From assembly GCF_000968015.1 (NCBI RefSeq), contig NZ_LACH01000061.1, positions 28,421 through 92,420 on the forward strand: a DNA stretch of 64,000 bases, written 5' to 3'. The DNA is from Pseudomonas fluorescens. GTDB taxonomy: Bacteria > Pseudomonadota > Gammaproteobacteria > Pseudomonadales > Pseudomonadaceae. The notes under the pieces are model-generated. The model was not told where the DNA came from. It worked only from the letters and a program-made list of their open reading frames with translations, and ran no database searches. Of this stretch, positions 8,258 to 17,583 are shown in pieces; within the stretch, counting starts at the first letter, position 1; each line of letters opens with the position of its first letter. A program made the translations under genes and the position numbers.

Positions 8258-10246
8258 GTGCCTATCACCCTGCAGGCTTTGTTTGCGCCTGACCGCGGCG
8301 CCTTACAGTTCGCAATCAAGACCTTGATCGGCGGCGGCCTGGCGCTGTGGCTGGCATTACGCTGGGGCCTGGAGCAACCGGCATGGGCATTGATGACGGC
8401 GTTCATCGTCGCCCAGCCCTTGTCGGGGATGGTGGTGCAGAAGGGCCTGGCGCGATTGTTGGGGACGCTGGTCGGGACGATCATGTCCGTGGTGTTCATG
8501 GGGTTGTTTGCCCAGACGCCTTGGCTGTTTTTGTTGGCCTTGGCGTTATGGCTGGGTCTGTGTACGGCGAGTTCGACCTTGCTGCGCAGCGCTTGGTCCT
8601 ATTCATTCGTGCTGGCGGGTTATACGGTGGCGATCATCGCGCTGCCGGCCATTACTCATCCGCTGACGGTGTTCGATCAAGCCGTGGCCCGCTGCACAGA
8701 AATCTGCCTGGGCATTCTTTGCGCCACCGCTGCCAGTGCGCTGCTCTGGCCGATGCGGGTCGAACGGCAACTGGCGGATCAGGCGCGAGCAGCGTGGCAA
8801 AGCGGTATGAACGCCGCGCGTGCGACCCTGGCCGGTGATAGTCAGGCGCGTAAAGGCTTGCTGGAAATCCTCGGGAGAATCGTCGCCGTCGATGCCCAGC
8901 GCGAGCATGCCTGGTTTGAAGGAAGCCTGGGTCGGCAACGAGCACGAGCGATCAGCGGCTTGAGCCAGAAGCTGTTGATGCTGCTGCGCATTGCCCGTTC
9001 GGTGCGCCGTCAGTGGAAGCAATTGGAACCCCGGGAAGCCGAGCAACTGTTGCCCTGGATGACCGAGGTTCAAGAGACGCTCGCCGGCTCCGATACCGCC
9101 ACCCTCCTGGTCTTGCGGCCGCGGCTGCTGGACGCCTCCCACGGTCCGCACATCAGTTCTGCACAAAGTTATTGCCTGGTCCGTTTCACCTTGCTGGTCG
9201 ATACCGCCATGGCAGCGACTGCGGCGTTGAAAGCGGTGGAGGAGGGCAAGGAAGCGGTCGATCCACCGAGAACGCTGACCCCGCACCGCGACCTGTCATT
9301 GGCGCTGATGTTCGGTACCCGAAGTGCGCTGGCCTTTCTGGTGGTCTCGTGCTTTTGGCTGGCGACGGCCTGGCCTGCCGCTTCGGGTGCATTGGTGCTG
9401 ACATGTGTGGTTTGCAGTCTGTTCGCCAGCCGCGAAAACGGTGCGCAAATCGGCATGAGTTTCCTGCGCGGGATCCTGTTGGCGATTCCTGCGGCGTTTT
9501 TCGTCGGCCAGATTCTGCTGCCGCAATGGAGTGGTTTTGCGTTGCTGTGCATGGGCATGGGCGTGCCGTTGTTTCTCGGTGCATTGGGCATGGCCAAACC
9601 GCAGATCGGCGCCACGGCTACCTCCTTTTGCCTGCACTTCATTGTGTTGGTATCGCCGCTCAACACGATGAAGTTCGACGTCGCCACCTTTTTCAACAGC
9701 GCTCAGGCCATGCTGGTCGGTGTCGGCGCGGCCGTGCTGGCGTTCCATTTGTTGATCCTGCGCGACCCGACGTGGCATGGCCGACGTTTGCTGGCGGCAA
9801 CTCTCGATGATCTGGTGCGCCTGACCCGGCGCAATCTGCGCGGTGCCGAAAGCTGGTTTGGCGGGCGCATGGCCGATCGCTTGCTGCAATTGGCGCGACA
9901 CTACCCCGAGTTGCCGGAACCGGCGCGCAGTCGCTGGGACGATGGACTGCTCGGCCTGGACATCGGCGACGAATTGCTGCATTTGCGTTTAAGTCTGGCG
10001 GTGGCGCAGGTGCCGGTCAGCGCGCCTCAGCGGCGTTATCTCGAACAGCTGGAAAAAATCCTCGAGCAAGGCCCGGCCGGCAGTCGCGCCGAGGCGTTGG
10101 CGCAGCCGAGCGAAGACTTTTTGAAGACCTTGTACGCGTTGCCCCCCAGCGACGCGGTGAAACTGGCCCAAGGCGCGGTGCTGCAATTGCAAAGCAGCTG
10201 GCGCGCCTGGTGCCGTCAACAGGAGCAAAGCCATGGGCTTGCGTGA
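8258..10246 (+). CDS. FUSC-family inner-membrane efflux protein (AaeB-like)
   Basis: A 662-residue membrane protein with two clusters of about five to six hydrophobic helices (residues about 20-165 and 360-500), each followed by a long soluble helical region. This is the architecture of the AaeB/FUSC family, which exports aromatic carboxylic acids with an AaeA-type adaptor. The start is a GTG at 8258, as no ATG lies nearby in frame. Its end overlaps the DUF1656 gene by 14 bases, and the adaptor follows, giving an AaeB-AaeX-AaeA operon. The substrate is not shown by the sequence. Confidence 0.85.
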   Translation: MPITLQALFAPDRGALQFAIKTLIGGGLALWLALRWGLEQPAWALMTAFIVAQPLSGMVVQKGLARLLGTLVGTIMSVVFMGLFAQTPWLFLLALALWLGLCTASSTLLRSAWSYSFVLAGYTVAIIALPAITHPLTVFDQAVARCTEICLGILCATAASALLWPMRVERQLADQARAAWQSGMNAARATLAGDSQARKGLLEILGRIVAVDAQREHAWFEGSLGRQRARAISGLSQKLLMLLRIARSVRRQWKQLEPREAEQLLPWMTEVQETLAGSDTATLLVLRPRLLDASHGPHISSAQSYCLVRFTLLVDTAMAATAALKAVEEGKEAVDPPRTLTPHRDLSLALMFGTRSALAFLVVSCFWLATAWPAASGALVLTCVVCSLFASRENGAQIGMSFLRGILLAIPAAFFVGQILLPQWSGFALLCMGMGVPLFLGALGMAKPQIGATATSFCLHFIVLVSPLNTMKFDVATFFNSAQAMLVGVGAAVLAFHLLILRDPTWHGRRLLAATLDDLVRLTRRNLRGAESWFGGRMADRLLQLARHYPELPEPARSRWDDGLLGLDIGDELLHLRLSLAVAQVPVSAPQRRYLEQLEKILEQGPAGSRAEALAQPSEDFLKTLYALPPSDAVKLAQGAVLQLQSSWRAWCRQQEQSHGLA

Positions 10247-10439
10247 GTGGTCGGTGGGTGGCGTGCTGCTCAGTCCGTTTCTGATTTATGTGCTGCTGGC
10301 GCTGCTCGTCACTGGAGCCTTGCGCATGCTCTTGCGCCTGACGCCGGTGGGCCGCTGGATCTGGCACGAAGCATTGTTTGATTGCGCCTTGTACGTCTGT
10401 GTATTGACCTTGATCACTGTCGTCCTCGGACCTTTATAA
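10233..10439 (+). CDS. DUF1656 small membrane protein (AaeX-like)
   Basis: A 68-residue protein with two hydrophobic segments (about 10-30 and 46-66), matching the DUF1656/AaeX family found between the transporter and adaptor genes of aae-type efflux operons. It starts inside the end of the FUSC gene and is followed ten bases later by the adaptor gene. Its role is thought to be accessory to the pump. Confidence 0.85.
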   Translation: MGLREWSVGGVLLSPFLIYVLLALLVTGALRMLLRLTPVGRWIWHEALFDCALYVCVLTLITVVLGPL

Positions 10440-10449
10440 GGAGTTGAAA

Positions 10450-11310
10450 ATGCGTACACCGATACGTGTCGCGGTGACCTTGTGCCTGGTGGCGGCGGCG
10501 ATTTTTGCCGGCTTCCATTTGTGGCAGTACTACATGCTCACGCCTTGGACTCGGGATGCGCGGATCCGCGCCGACGTGGTGGTGATCGCGCCGGACGTCT
10601 CGGGTTGGGTGCGTGAGCTCAAGGCTTTTGATAACCAGCAGGTCAAGGCCGGCGATTTATTGCTGAGCATTGATCGCGACCGTTTCGAAGCGGCGCTGGA
10701 GAAAGCTCAAGCGGTGGTGCAGACCCGTCAGCAGCAACTCAATCTGCGTGAACATGAAGCCAGCCGCCGCGCTGCCCTCGGTCCGCAGGCCATCAGCGCC
10801 GAACTGCGCGAGAACGCGCAAATCAACGCCGGCATCGCCCGTGGCGAACTGCGCGAAGCCCAGGCCGAAGCCAAGGTTGCCGAACTCAACCTGGCCCGCA
10901 GCCAGGTCCATGCGCCGCGCAATGGCCACATCACCAACCTGCGTCTGGCTGAAGGCAACTACGTGAATGCCGGGCAATCGGTGATGGCGTTGATCGACGA
11001 TTCGACTTTCTATGTGCAGGCGTATTTCGAAGAAACCAAACTGCCACGGATTCGCGTCGGCGATCCGGTGAAGGTCTGGTTGATGAGCGCGGGGGAGGCG
11101 TTGCAGGGGCATGTGGAAAGCATCAGTCGCGGGATTACCGATCGCAACACCACGCCGGATGGGCAGTTGCTGGCAGAGGTCGAGCCGACATTTAACTGGG
11201 TGAGGCTGGCGCAGCGGATTCCGGTGCGGATCAAGATTGATCAGTTGCCGGAAGGGATGAATCTGAGTTCGGGGATGACGGCGAGTGTGCAGGTGCAGGA
11301 ACGGCCTTAA
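10450..11310 (+). CDS. HlyD-family periplasmic adaptor subunit (AaeA-like)
   Basis: A 286-residue membrane-fusion protein. One N-terminal anchor (about residues 5-27) is followed by a lipoyl/barrel-sandwich half (VVIAPDVSGWVRELKAF), a coiled-coil hairpin rich in Glu/Ala/Gln (about 75-145), the second half-motif (VHAPRNGHITNLRL) and a beta-barrel domain. It links the FUSC transporter to an outer-membrane channel not encoded here. The ATG at 10450 follows AAGGAG; a TTG six bases earlier is less likely. It is the last gene of the operon. Confidence 0.9.
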   Translation: MRTPIRVAVTLCLVAAAIFAGFHLWQYYMLTPWTRDARIRADVVVIAPDVSGWVRELKAFDNQQVKAGDLLLSIDRDRFEAALEKAQAVVQTRQQQLNLREHEASRRAALGPQAISAELRENAQINAGIARGELREAQAEAKVAELNLARSQVHAPRNGHITNLRLAEGNYVNAGQSVMALIDDSTFYVQAYFEETKLPRIRVGDPVKVWLMSAGEALQGHVESISRGITDRNTTPDGQLLAEVEPTFNWVRLAQRIPVRIKIDQLPEGMNLSSGMTASVQVQERP

Positions 11311-11407
11311 GATCAAAAGATCGCAGCCTCGTTTCACTCGACAGCTCCTACAGGTATACGCAAAACCCTGTAGGAGCTGTCGAGTGAAACGAGGCTGCGA
11401 TCTTTTG
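11311..11407. repeat. REP-type inverted repeat, family B
   Basis: A near-perfect 40-base inverted repeat. The arms begin GATCAAAAGATCGCAGCC and contain CGTTTCACTCGACAGCTC, with a short variable loop. It lies between convergent operons. Confidence 0.9.
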
Positions 11408-11413
11408 AGGCAA

Positions 11414-11884
11414 TCAGCCGATGCTGATTGCCGGCAGCTTGGGCAACGTCACCGTCTGCTGTTTACGCGGCGCCAGAATCTCTGCCTCGCCATCCACTAC
11501 CAACTCATCACGCTGGTTAAACACGCGAGTGGCAATGCGCACACGAAACTTCGGCAGCTTCTCGAGAATCTCCAGACGCACGGTCAGCGTGTCGCCAATT
11601 TTCACCGGCTTCTGAAAACTCATTTGCTGACCGATATAAATAGTCCCTGGCCCAGGCAACTCGCAGGCAACGGCAGCGCTGATCAGCGCACCGCTGAACA
11701 TGCCGTGAGCAATGCGCTCCTTGAACATGGTGCCGGCGGCGAATTCAGCGTCCAGGTGCACCGGGTTGTGGTCGCCGGACATCTCGGCGAACAACTGAAT
11801 GTCGCGCTCTTGGACCGTCTTGCTGTAGCTGGCGGTCTGGCCGACTTCAAGGGCCTCGTAAGGGGTGTTGGTAACCTGGGTCAT
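11414..11884 (-). CDS. phaJ4: MaoC-family (R)-specific enoyl-CoA hydratase
   Basis: Hot-dog-fold hydratase expected to convert trans-2-enoyl-CoA to (R)-3-hydroxyacyl-CoA, linking beta-oxidation to polyhydroxyalkanoate precursors. The catalytic Asp/His motif appears as FAEMSGDHNPVHLDAEF, followed by RIAHGMFSGAL. The 156-residue length is typical. The ATG at 11884 is chosen over an in-frame TTG nine bases upstream. Its position beside a lipase-like gene and the fadD2-fadD1 pair matches the P. aeruginosa PA3299-PA3302 order, which supports the PhaJ4 name. Confidence 0.85.
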   Translation of the reverse strand: MTQVTNTPYEALEVGQTASYSKTVQERDIQLFAEMSGDHNPVHLDAEFAAGTMFKERIAHGMFSGALISAAVACELPGPGTIYIGQQMSFQKPVKIGDTLTVRLEILEKLPKFRVRIATRVFNQRDELVVDGEAEILAPRKQQTVTLPKLPAISIG

Positions 11885-11925
11885 CTGTTTCAATTCCTGT
11901 CACGAATAAATAAATTCAGAAAAAA

Positions 11926-12870
11926 CTATTCCGATCTGGGTGGCCGACGGTGGCTCAGCGCCTGGGCGATCCAGCTCAACACGTCATTGATCACTTCATC
12001 GCGGTTGCTCTCGTTGAACAGTTCATGCCGTGCCTGCGGGTAAATTGTCAGTTGCAGGCTCCGGCTGCCGGCCGCTTGCAGCGCATGGGCCAGATCTTTC
12101 AGACGCTTGCCTTCGCTCACCGGATCACATTCACCGCCAATCACCAACAACGGCAGGCCCGGATCAATCTGAGCGAGATTGGACGCTTTGCTGATTTGCT
12201 GCAACCCACCGAGCAAATCGATCCACAGCTGATTGGTGCAGCGAAAGCCGCAGAGCGGGTCGTTGGCGTACAGGTCGACCTCCGCCGGGTCGCGGCTGAG
12301 CCAGTCGAACCGGGTGCGTACCGGTTTGAATTTCTTGTTGAACGAACCGAACGACAGCCATTCGATCAGCGCGCTGCGACCCTTCGGGCCCTGGCGCAAG
12401 CGTTCTAGCCGCGCAATCTGCCGCGCCGCGCGATAGAGCGCCACAGGTTGGAAGTTCGACCCGCTGAGAACGGCCCCGTGCAGGCTGGCGCTGTGGTGCA
12501 GCAGATAGGCCTGGGCGATGTAGCTGCCCATGCTGTGACCGAGCAGCACAATCGGCACTCCCGGATGTTGTTGGCCGATGTGCTGATTGAGGCTCGCCAG
12601 GTCGCCGACCACCTTGCACCAACCGTCATCGTCGGCGAAATGGCCGAGTGTCCCGTTTTCGGCAGTTTTGCCATGTCCACGCAGGTCCGGCGCATACACA
12701 CCGTAGCTCTGTTCACAGAGTTTTTCCGCCAGACGCGCGTAGCGGCCACTGTGTTCCGCCATGCCGTGGGCCAGCAGGATCACTGCTTTTAAAGGCGCAG
12801 CGGGCAGCCACTGGTTGACGAAGAGGCGGCTGCGGTCGCTCGCGGTCAGCCAGAAAGTGTCGTGGATCAT
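11926..12870 (-). CDS. Alpha/beta hydrolase, monoacylglycerol lipase / lysophospholipase-like
   Basis: A 314-residue serine hydrolase. The oxyanion region is HGMAEHSGRY (35-44), the nucleophile elbow GHSMG places Ser113, GGECDPVSEG supplies the likely Asp, and ARHELFNE the likely His. No signal peptide is seen. Release of fatty acids would feed the neighbouring FadD ligases. The ATG at 12870 follows AAAGGAACC. An upstream extension of 33 codons lacks a ribosome-binding site. It lies 41 bases upstream of the MaoC gene and is probably in one operon with it. Confidence 0.85.
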   Translation of the reverse strand: MIHDTFWLTASDRSRLFVNQWLPAAPLKAVILLAHGMAEHSGRYARLAEKLCEQSYGVYAPDLRGHGKTAENGTLGHFADDDGWCKVVGDLASLNQHIGQQHPGVPIVLLGHSMGSYIAQAYLLHHSASLHGAVLSGSNFQPVALYRAARQIARLERLRQGPKGRSALIEWLSFGSFNKKFKPVRTRFDWLSRDPAEVDLYANDPLCGFRCTNQLWIDLLGGLQQISKASNLAQIDPGLPLLVIGGECDPVSEGKRLKDLAHALQAAGSRSLQLTIYPQARHELFNESNRDEVINDVLSWIAQALSHRRPPRSE

Positions 12871-13116
12871 GGCGGTTCCTTTGCATAGGGCTGCATGTGG
12901 CATGGGCGTCGTTGCATTGTATAGCGCATCCAAAGCGCGCCGTCTGATCAGGCCACGCCACGGCAGCAAGATTCACACGATCAATGTCGACCGTGCGCAT
13001 ATTTGCCTGATTCGCCATTGCTGCTAGTGTCCGTGGAGCCCCGCTTTTTCGCTCTTTGTTTTGAGGAAGGACAGAAAAGCGGCCCCGGATAGGTTCAGGT
13101 AAAGAGGACAAGAACA

Positions 13117-14805
13117 ATGCAACCTGATTTCTGGAATGACAAACGCCCGGCCGGCGTGCCCCTGGACATCGATCAAGGGGCCTATAAGTCGGTGATCGAG
13201 GTGTTCGAGCGTTCCTGCAAGAAATTTGCTGACCGCCCGGCATTCAGCAACATGGGCGTAACCCTGACCTATGCCGAACTGGAACGCTACAGCGCAGCGT
13301 TCGCCGGTTACCTGCAAGCCCACACCGACCTGGTGCCGGGGGATCGCATTGCGGTGCAGATGCCCAACGTCCTGCATTACCCGATTGCCGTGTTCGGTGC
13401 CTTGCGCGCCGGGCTGATCGTGGTCAACACCAACCCGTTGTACACCGCGCGGGAGATGCGTCATCAATTCAAGGACTCCGGTGCCCGGGCGCTGGTCTAC
13501 CTGAACATGTTCGGGGCCAAAGCCCAGGAAGTACTGCCCGACACCGACATCCAGTACCTGATCGAAGCGAAGATGGGCGACCTGATGCCCGCCGCCAAGG
13601 GCTGGCTGGTCAATACGATGGTGAGCAAGGTCAAGAAGATGGTCCCGGCGTACTCCTTGCCGCAGGCCATTTCCTTCAAAAGCGCGCTGCGCCTGGGCCG
13701 GGGCCTGGGCATCAAGCCGCTGAAGGTCGGGCTCGACGACATCGCTGTGCTGCAATACACCGGTGGCACCACCGGGCTGGCCAAGGGCGCGATGCTGACC
13801 CACGGCAACCTGGTGGCCAACATGCAGCAAGTGCGGGCGTGCCTGGAGCAGTTCGGCAATGACGGCCAGCCGCTGTTGCGCGAAGGGCAAGAGGTCATGG
13901 TCGCGCCGCTGCCGCTGTACCACATCTATGCGTTCACCGCGAATTGCATGTGCATGATGGTTTCGGGCAACCACAACGTGCTGATCACCAATCCGCGGGA
14001 CATCGGCGGCTTCATCAAGGAACTGAAGAACTGGCGGTTCTCGGCGCTGCTGGGGCTTAACACCCTGTTCGTCGCGCTGATGGACCACCCGGATTTCAAG
14101 ACCCTGGATTTCTCCAGCCTCAAACTCACCAACTCCGGCGGCACCGCGCTGGTCAAGGCTACGGCCGAGCGTTGGGAGAAGCTCACCGGTTGTCGCATCA
14201 CCGAAGGTTACGGCCTGACCGAAACCTCGCCGGTGGCCTGCACCAACCCGTACGGCGACAAGTCGCGCCTCGGTACAGTCGGCCTGCCGGTGCCGGGCAC
14301 CGCGCTGAAGGTCATCAACGATGAAGGTGTCGAACAGGCGCTGGGCGAGCGCGGCGAACTGTGCATCAAGGGCCCGCAGATCATGAAGGGCTACTGGCAG
14401 AAACCCGAAGCCACCGCCGAAGTGCTGGATGCCGAAGGCTGGTTCAAGTCCGGTGACATCGCGGTGATCGACCCGGACGGTTTTGTGCGCATCGTCGATC
14501 GCAAGAAAGACATGATCATCGTCTCGGGCTTCAACGTGTACCCGAACGAGATCGAAGACGTGGTCATGGCTCACCCGAAAGTCGCCAACTGTGCGGTGAT
14601 CGGCGTGCCGGACGAGCGTTCGGGGGAGGCGGTGAAGCTGTTTGTGGTGGCCCGTGAAACAGGTGTCAGCCTTGAAGAGCTGAAGGCTTACTGCAAGGAA
14701 AACTTCACAGCGTACAAAGTGCCCAAGCACATCGTCTTGCGTGAGTCGTTGCCGATGACGCCGGTGGGGAAAATTCTTAGGCGGGAGTTGCGCGATATCG
14801 CGTAA
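13117..14805 (+). CDS. fadD2: Long-chain-fatty-acid--CoA ligase (FadD2)
   Basis: An AMP-forming acyl-CoA synthetase of 562 residues. The P-loop-like signature YTGGTTGLAKGAMLTH is near residue 212, GYGLTETSPV near 366, the FACS motif region KSGDIAVIDPDGFVRIVDR near 447, and the C-terminal catalytic Lys segment GKILRRELRD at the end. It activates long-chain fatty acids for beta-oxidation. A closely similar paralogue follows 377 bases downstream, as in P. aeruginosa fadD2-fadD1. It is divergent from the lipase gene. Confidence 0.93.
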   Translation: MQPDFWNDKRPAGVPLDIDQGAYKSVIEVFERSCKKFADRPAFSNMGVTLTYAELERYSAAFAGYLQAHTDLVPGDRIAVQMPNVLHYPIAVFGALRAGLIVVNTNPLYTAREMRHQFKDSGARALVYLNMFGAKAQEVLPDTDIQYLIEAKMGDLMPAAKGWLVNTMVSKVKKMVPAYSLPQAISFKSALRLGRGLGIKPLKVGLDDIAVLQYTGGTTGLAKGAMLTHGNLVANMQQVRACLEQFGNDGQPLLREGQEVMVAPLPLYHIYAFTANCMCMMVSGNHNVLITNPRDIGGFIKELKNWRFSALLGLNTLFVALMDHPDFKTLDFSSLKLTNSGGTALVKATAERWEKLTGCRITEGYGLTETSPVACTNPYGDKSRLGTVGLPVPGTALKVINDEGVEQALGERGELCIKGPQIMKGYWQKPEATAEVLDAEGWFKSGDIAVIDPDGFVRIVDRKKDMIIVSGFNVYPNEIEDVVMAHPKVANCAVIGVPDERSGEAVKLFVVARETGVSLEELKAYCKENFTAYKVPKHIVLRESLPMTPVGKILRRELRDIA

Positions 14806-14829
14806 CCGGTCGTAGACCGAGGTGCTGCC

Positions 14830-14906
14830 AAAAGATCGCAGCCTTCGGTAGCTCCTACAGGGGATCGCATTCCTTTGTAGGCGCTGCCGAAGGCTGCGAT
14901 CTTTTG
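14830..14906. repeat. REP-type inverted repeat, family B
   Basis: Facing arms AAAAGATCGCAGCCTTCGG and CGAAGGCTGCGATCTTTT lie in the fadD2-fadD1 gap. This is the CCGAAGGC subtype. Confidence 0.85.
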
Positions 14907-14911
14907 CTTTT

Positions 14912-14932
14912 AAGCCCCGGATTCAGGGGCTT
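14912..14932 (+). terminator. Terminator-like hairpin after fadD2
   Basis: AAGCCCC and GGGGCTT pair around a 7-base loop. The trailing T run is short, so termination may be partial. It separates fadD2 from the fadD1 promoter region. Confidence 0.5.
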
Positions 14933-15090
14933 TCAGGGGGTGTATAGAATTTTTGCTCTAAAATGACTGCTTGATACTCTTGAGTCATTAAAGTGACTGT
15001 AGAGGCGGCTTTTGGCTCTAGTCGGCCTCTGGCAAAGCTGCTACTCTCGGCGCGCTTTGTGACTTCTCGGCCTAGTAAAAAAGCCAGACT

Positions 15091-15133
15091 CACCAACAAA
15101 GAAACACCAATAAAAACACACACACCAATAATA
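15091..15133 (+). promoter_or_regulatory. A/C-rich untranslated leader with AAnAAnAA motifs before fadD1
   Basis: About 40 bases almost free of G contain several AAnAAnAA-like runs, for example CCAACAAAGAAACACCAAT and CCAATAATAA. They lie 50-90 bases before the fadD1 ATG. This composition fits an Hfq-Crc landing tract. The remaining sequence between 14933 and 15182 shows no gene. Confidence 0.4.
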
Positions 15134-15182
15134 ATCGCATCAAATGCGGTGATGAATTCGCGTTGCTGAGGAGTGGGCTTCC

Positions 15183-16883
15183 ATGATCGAAGACTTTTGG
15201 AAGGATAAGTACCCTGCCGGGATTGCTGCCGACATCAATCCGGACGAGTATCCGAATATTCAGGCGGTGTTGAAGCAGTCCTGCCAACGCTTTGCCGACA
15301 AACCGGCGTTCAGCAACCTGGGCAAGACAATCACCTACGGTGAACTGTACGAATTGTCCGGTGCCTTTGCCGCGTACCTGCAACAGCATACCGACTTGAA
15401 GCCGGGCGATCGAATCGCTGTGCAGCTGCCCAACGTGTTGCAGTACCCGGTCGCCGTCTTCGGCGCCATCCGCGCCGGGCTGATCGTGGTCAACACCAAC
15501 CCGCTGTACACCGCGCGGGAAATGGAACACCAATTCAACGACTCCGGTGCCAAAGCCCTGGTCTGCCTGGCCAACATGGCGCACCTGGCCCAGCTCGTCG
15601 TGCCGAAAACCGGCGTCAAGCACGTGATCGTGACCGAAGTGGCCGACCTGCTGCCACCGCTCAAGCGCCTGCTGGTCAACAGCGTCATTAAATACGTGAA
15701 GAAGATGGTCCCGGCGTATCACTTGCCCAAGGCCATCAAGTTCAACGACGTACTGAGCAAGGGCCACGGCCAGCCAGTCGCTGAAGCCAACCCGGCCAGC
15801 AGCGACGTTGCCGTGCTGCAATACACCGGCGGCACCACCGGCGTGGCCAAGGGCGCGATGCTGACCCACCGCAACCTGGTGGCTAACATGCTGCAGTGCA
15901 AGGCGCTGATGGGTTCCAACCTCAATGAAGGTTGCGAGATCCTGATCACGCCGCTGCCGCTGTACCACATCTATGCCTTCACCTTTCATTGCATGGCGAT
16001 GATGCTGATCGGCAACCACAACATCCTGATCAGCAACCCGCGCGATTTGACGGCGATGGTCAAGGAACTGTCGAAGTGGAAATTCAGCGGTTTCGTCGGC
16101 CTCAACACGCTGTTCGTCGCCCTGTGCAACAACGAAGGCTTCCGCAAGCTGGACTTCTCGGCGCTGAAAGTCACCCTGTCCGGTGGCATGGCGCTGCAAC
16201 TGGCCGCCGCCGAGCGCTGGAAAGCGGTCACCGGTTGCGCCATCTGCGAAGGTTACGGCATGACCGAAACCAGCCCGGTGGCCACCGTCAACCCGATCCA
16301 GAACATCCAGATCGGCACCATCGGGATTCCGGTTCCGTCGACCCTGTGCAAAGTTATCGACGATGCCGGCGTTGAACAGCCGTTAGGCGACATCGGCGAG
16401 CTGTGTGTGAAAGGTCCGCAAGTGATGAAGGGCTACTGGCAGCGTCAGGACGCCACCGATGAAATCCTCGACAGCGAAGGCTGGTTGAAGACCGGTGACA
16501 TCGCGCTGATCCAGCCTGACGGTTACATGCGCATCGTCGATCGCAAGAAAGACATGATCCTGGTCTCCGGTTTCAACGTGTACCCGAATGAACTGGAAGA
16601 CGTGCTCGCGACCCTGCCGGGCGTGCTGCAATGCGCAGCCATCGGCGTGCCGGACGAGAAGTCGGGCGAGGCGATCAAGATCTTCATCGTCGCCAAACCG
16701 GGCGTGACCCTGACCAAGGAACAGGTGATGGAGCACATGCGCGCCAACGTCACCGGCTACAAGGTTCCGCGCTCCGTGGAGTTCCGCGACGCGCTGCCGA
16801 CCACCAACGTCGGCAAGATCCTGCGCCGCGAGTTGCGCGATGAAGAGCTGAAGAGGCTCGGCGTCAAAAAGGTCAGCGCGTAA
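15183..16883 (+). CDS. fadD1: Long-chain-fatty-acid--CoA ligase (FadD1)
   Basis: A 566-residue acyl-CoA synthetase parallel to the preceding gene, with YTGGTTGVAKGAMLTH, GYGMTETSPV, GWLKTGDIALIQPDGYMRIVDR and the C-terminal GKILRRELRDE lysine segment all intact. It has its own leader and terminator, so it can be expressed separately from fadD2. In P. aeruginosa the two ligases differ in chain-length preference; that cannot be read from sequence here. GAGGAG lies upstream of the ATG. Confidence 0.93.
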   Translation: MIEDFWKDKYPAGIAADINPDEYPNIQAVLKQSCQRFADKPAFSNLGKTITYGELYELSGAFAAYLQQHTDLKPGDRIAVQLPNVLQYPVAVFGAIRAGLIVVNTNPLYTAREMEHQFNDSGAKALVCLANMAHLAQLVVPKTGVKHVIVTEVADLLPPLKRLLVNSVIKYVKKMVPAYHLPKAIKFNDVLSKGHGQPVAEANPASSDVAVLQYTGGTTGVAKGAMLTHRNLVANMLQCKALMGSNLNEGCEILITPLPLYHIYAFTFHCMAMMLIGNHNILISNPRDLTAMVKELSKWKFSGFVGLNTLFVALCNNEGFRKLDFSALKVTLSGGMALQLAAAERWKAVTGCAICEGYGMTETSPVATVNPIQNIQIGTIGIPVPSTLCKVIDDAGVEQPLGDIGELCVKGPQVMKGYWQRQDATDEILDSEGWLKTGDIALIQPDGYMRIVDRKKDMILVSGFNVYPNELEDVLATLPGVLQCAAIGVPDEKSGEAIKIFIVAKPGVTLTKEQVMEHMRANVTGYKVPRSVEFRDALPTTNVGKILRRELRDEELKRLGVKKVSA

Positions 16884-16889
16884 CAAACA

Positions 16890-16915
16890 AAAGCCCCGCA
16901 GATGCGGGGCTTTTT
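16890..16915 (+). terminator. Rho-independent terminator of fadD1
   Basis: AAAGCCCCGCA and TGCGGGGCTTT pair around a GA loop and run into a T tract, starting six bases after the fadD1 stop. Confidence 0.9.
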
Positions 16916-16921
16916 GTTGAA

Positions 16922-17004
16922 GATCAAAAGATCGCAGCCTTCGGCAGCTCCTACAGGGTGTACATCAATCCCATGTAGGAGCTGCCGAAGGCTGCGATCT
17001 TTTG
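16922..17004. repeat. REP-type inverted repeat, family B
   Basis: GATCAAAAGATCGCAGCC and CTGCGATCTTTTG arms enclose CTTCGGCAGCTCCTACA and its complement. It lies between fadD1 and a convergent gene. Confidence 0.85.
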
Positions 17005-17007
17005 CTT

Positions 17008-17385
17008 TTAAAGGCGGAACTGCGCGAAATTGACGTTGGTACCCGCCGGGCGCATGTCCTGGAGGTACGAGTCCTTGTCGGCGCTCAGTTCCAGGCTCAA
17101 GGCCGCTTTGCGTTTACCTTCGTTGCGCACCACCAGACCTTCGAGCTTCTCGCGCAGGAATACCGTCGGCACTTTCAGGTGCAGCAGTTCGTCGGTGTCC
17201 GGGGTGTGCATCAGCAGGTGAACCCACTCGTACTGACCAATGGCCAGCCGCGCGACCGGAATATCGAACCACCAGATATTACGGTTGCGGTTCAATTCGG
17301 TGAAATGGCAGTTGTTGACGCCAAGCACAGCACCGCCAAGTTCCTGGTTTCTGCGGGCAATGGCCTGCTTTTTATCGAGTTTCAT
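17008..17385 (-). CDS. Conserved hypothetical protein
   Basis: A 125-residue soluble protein beginning MKLDKKQAIARRNQELGG, with no signal peptide or membrane segment. It reads as a mixed alpha/beta domain with a Trp-rich centre (RNIWWFDIPVAR, YEWVHLLMH). I do not recognise a family. The ATG at 17385 is chosen because TAGGAATG lies just upstream. The reading frame continues open further upstream without a better start. Its REP-bounded position gives no functional hint. Confidence 0.7.
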   Translation of the reverse strand: MKLDKKQAIARRNQELGGAVLGVNNCHFTELNRNRNIWWFDIPVARLAIGQYEWVHLLMHTPDTDELLHLKVPTVFLREKLEGLVVRNEGKRKAALSLELSADKDSYLQDMRPAGTNVNFAQFRL

Positions 17386-17583
17386 AACATTCCTACGGGA
17401 TTGGATCTTCAGCGCCATGGCCTGAATACGTTGCGCATTCTCAGGGGTTGGTCGGCAAACATAAAGCCCAACCTGCACTGAACGATGAAATGTCGCCGGG
17501 AAAATAAATGAAACTCCGCGCAAATGCCTCCGGTCAACCTTGTGTAACGACCTTTCCGTTCAATTGTTCACAGGAGAAACACC

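Noticed and set aside
13024..16199. Long minus-strand frames (568 and 369 codons) opposite fadD2 and fadD1
   Set aside because: They are antisense shadows of two well-supported acyl-CoA ligases, with low-complexity His/Arg/Gln-rich translations.
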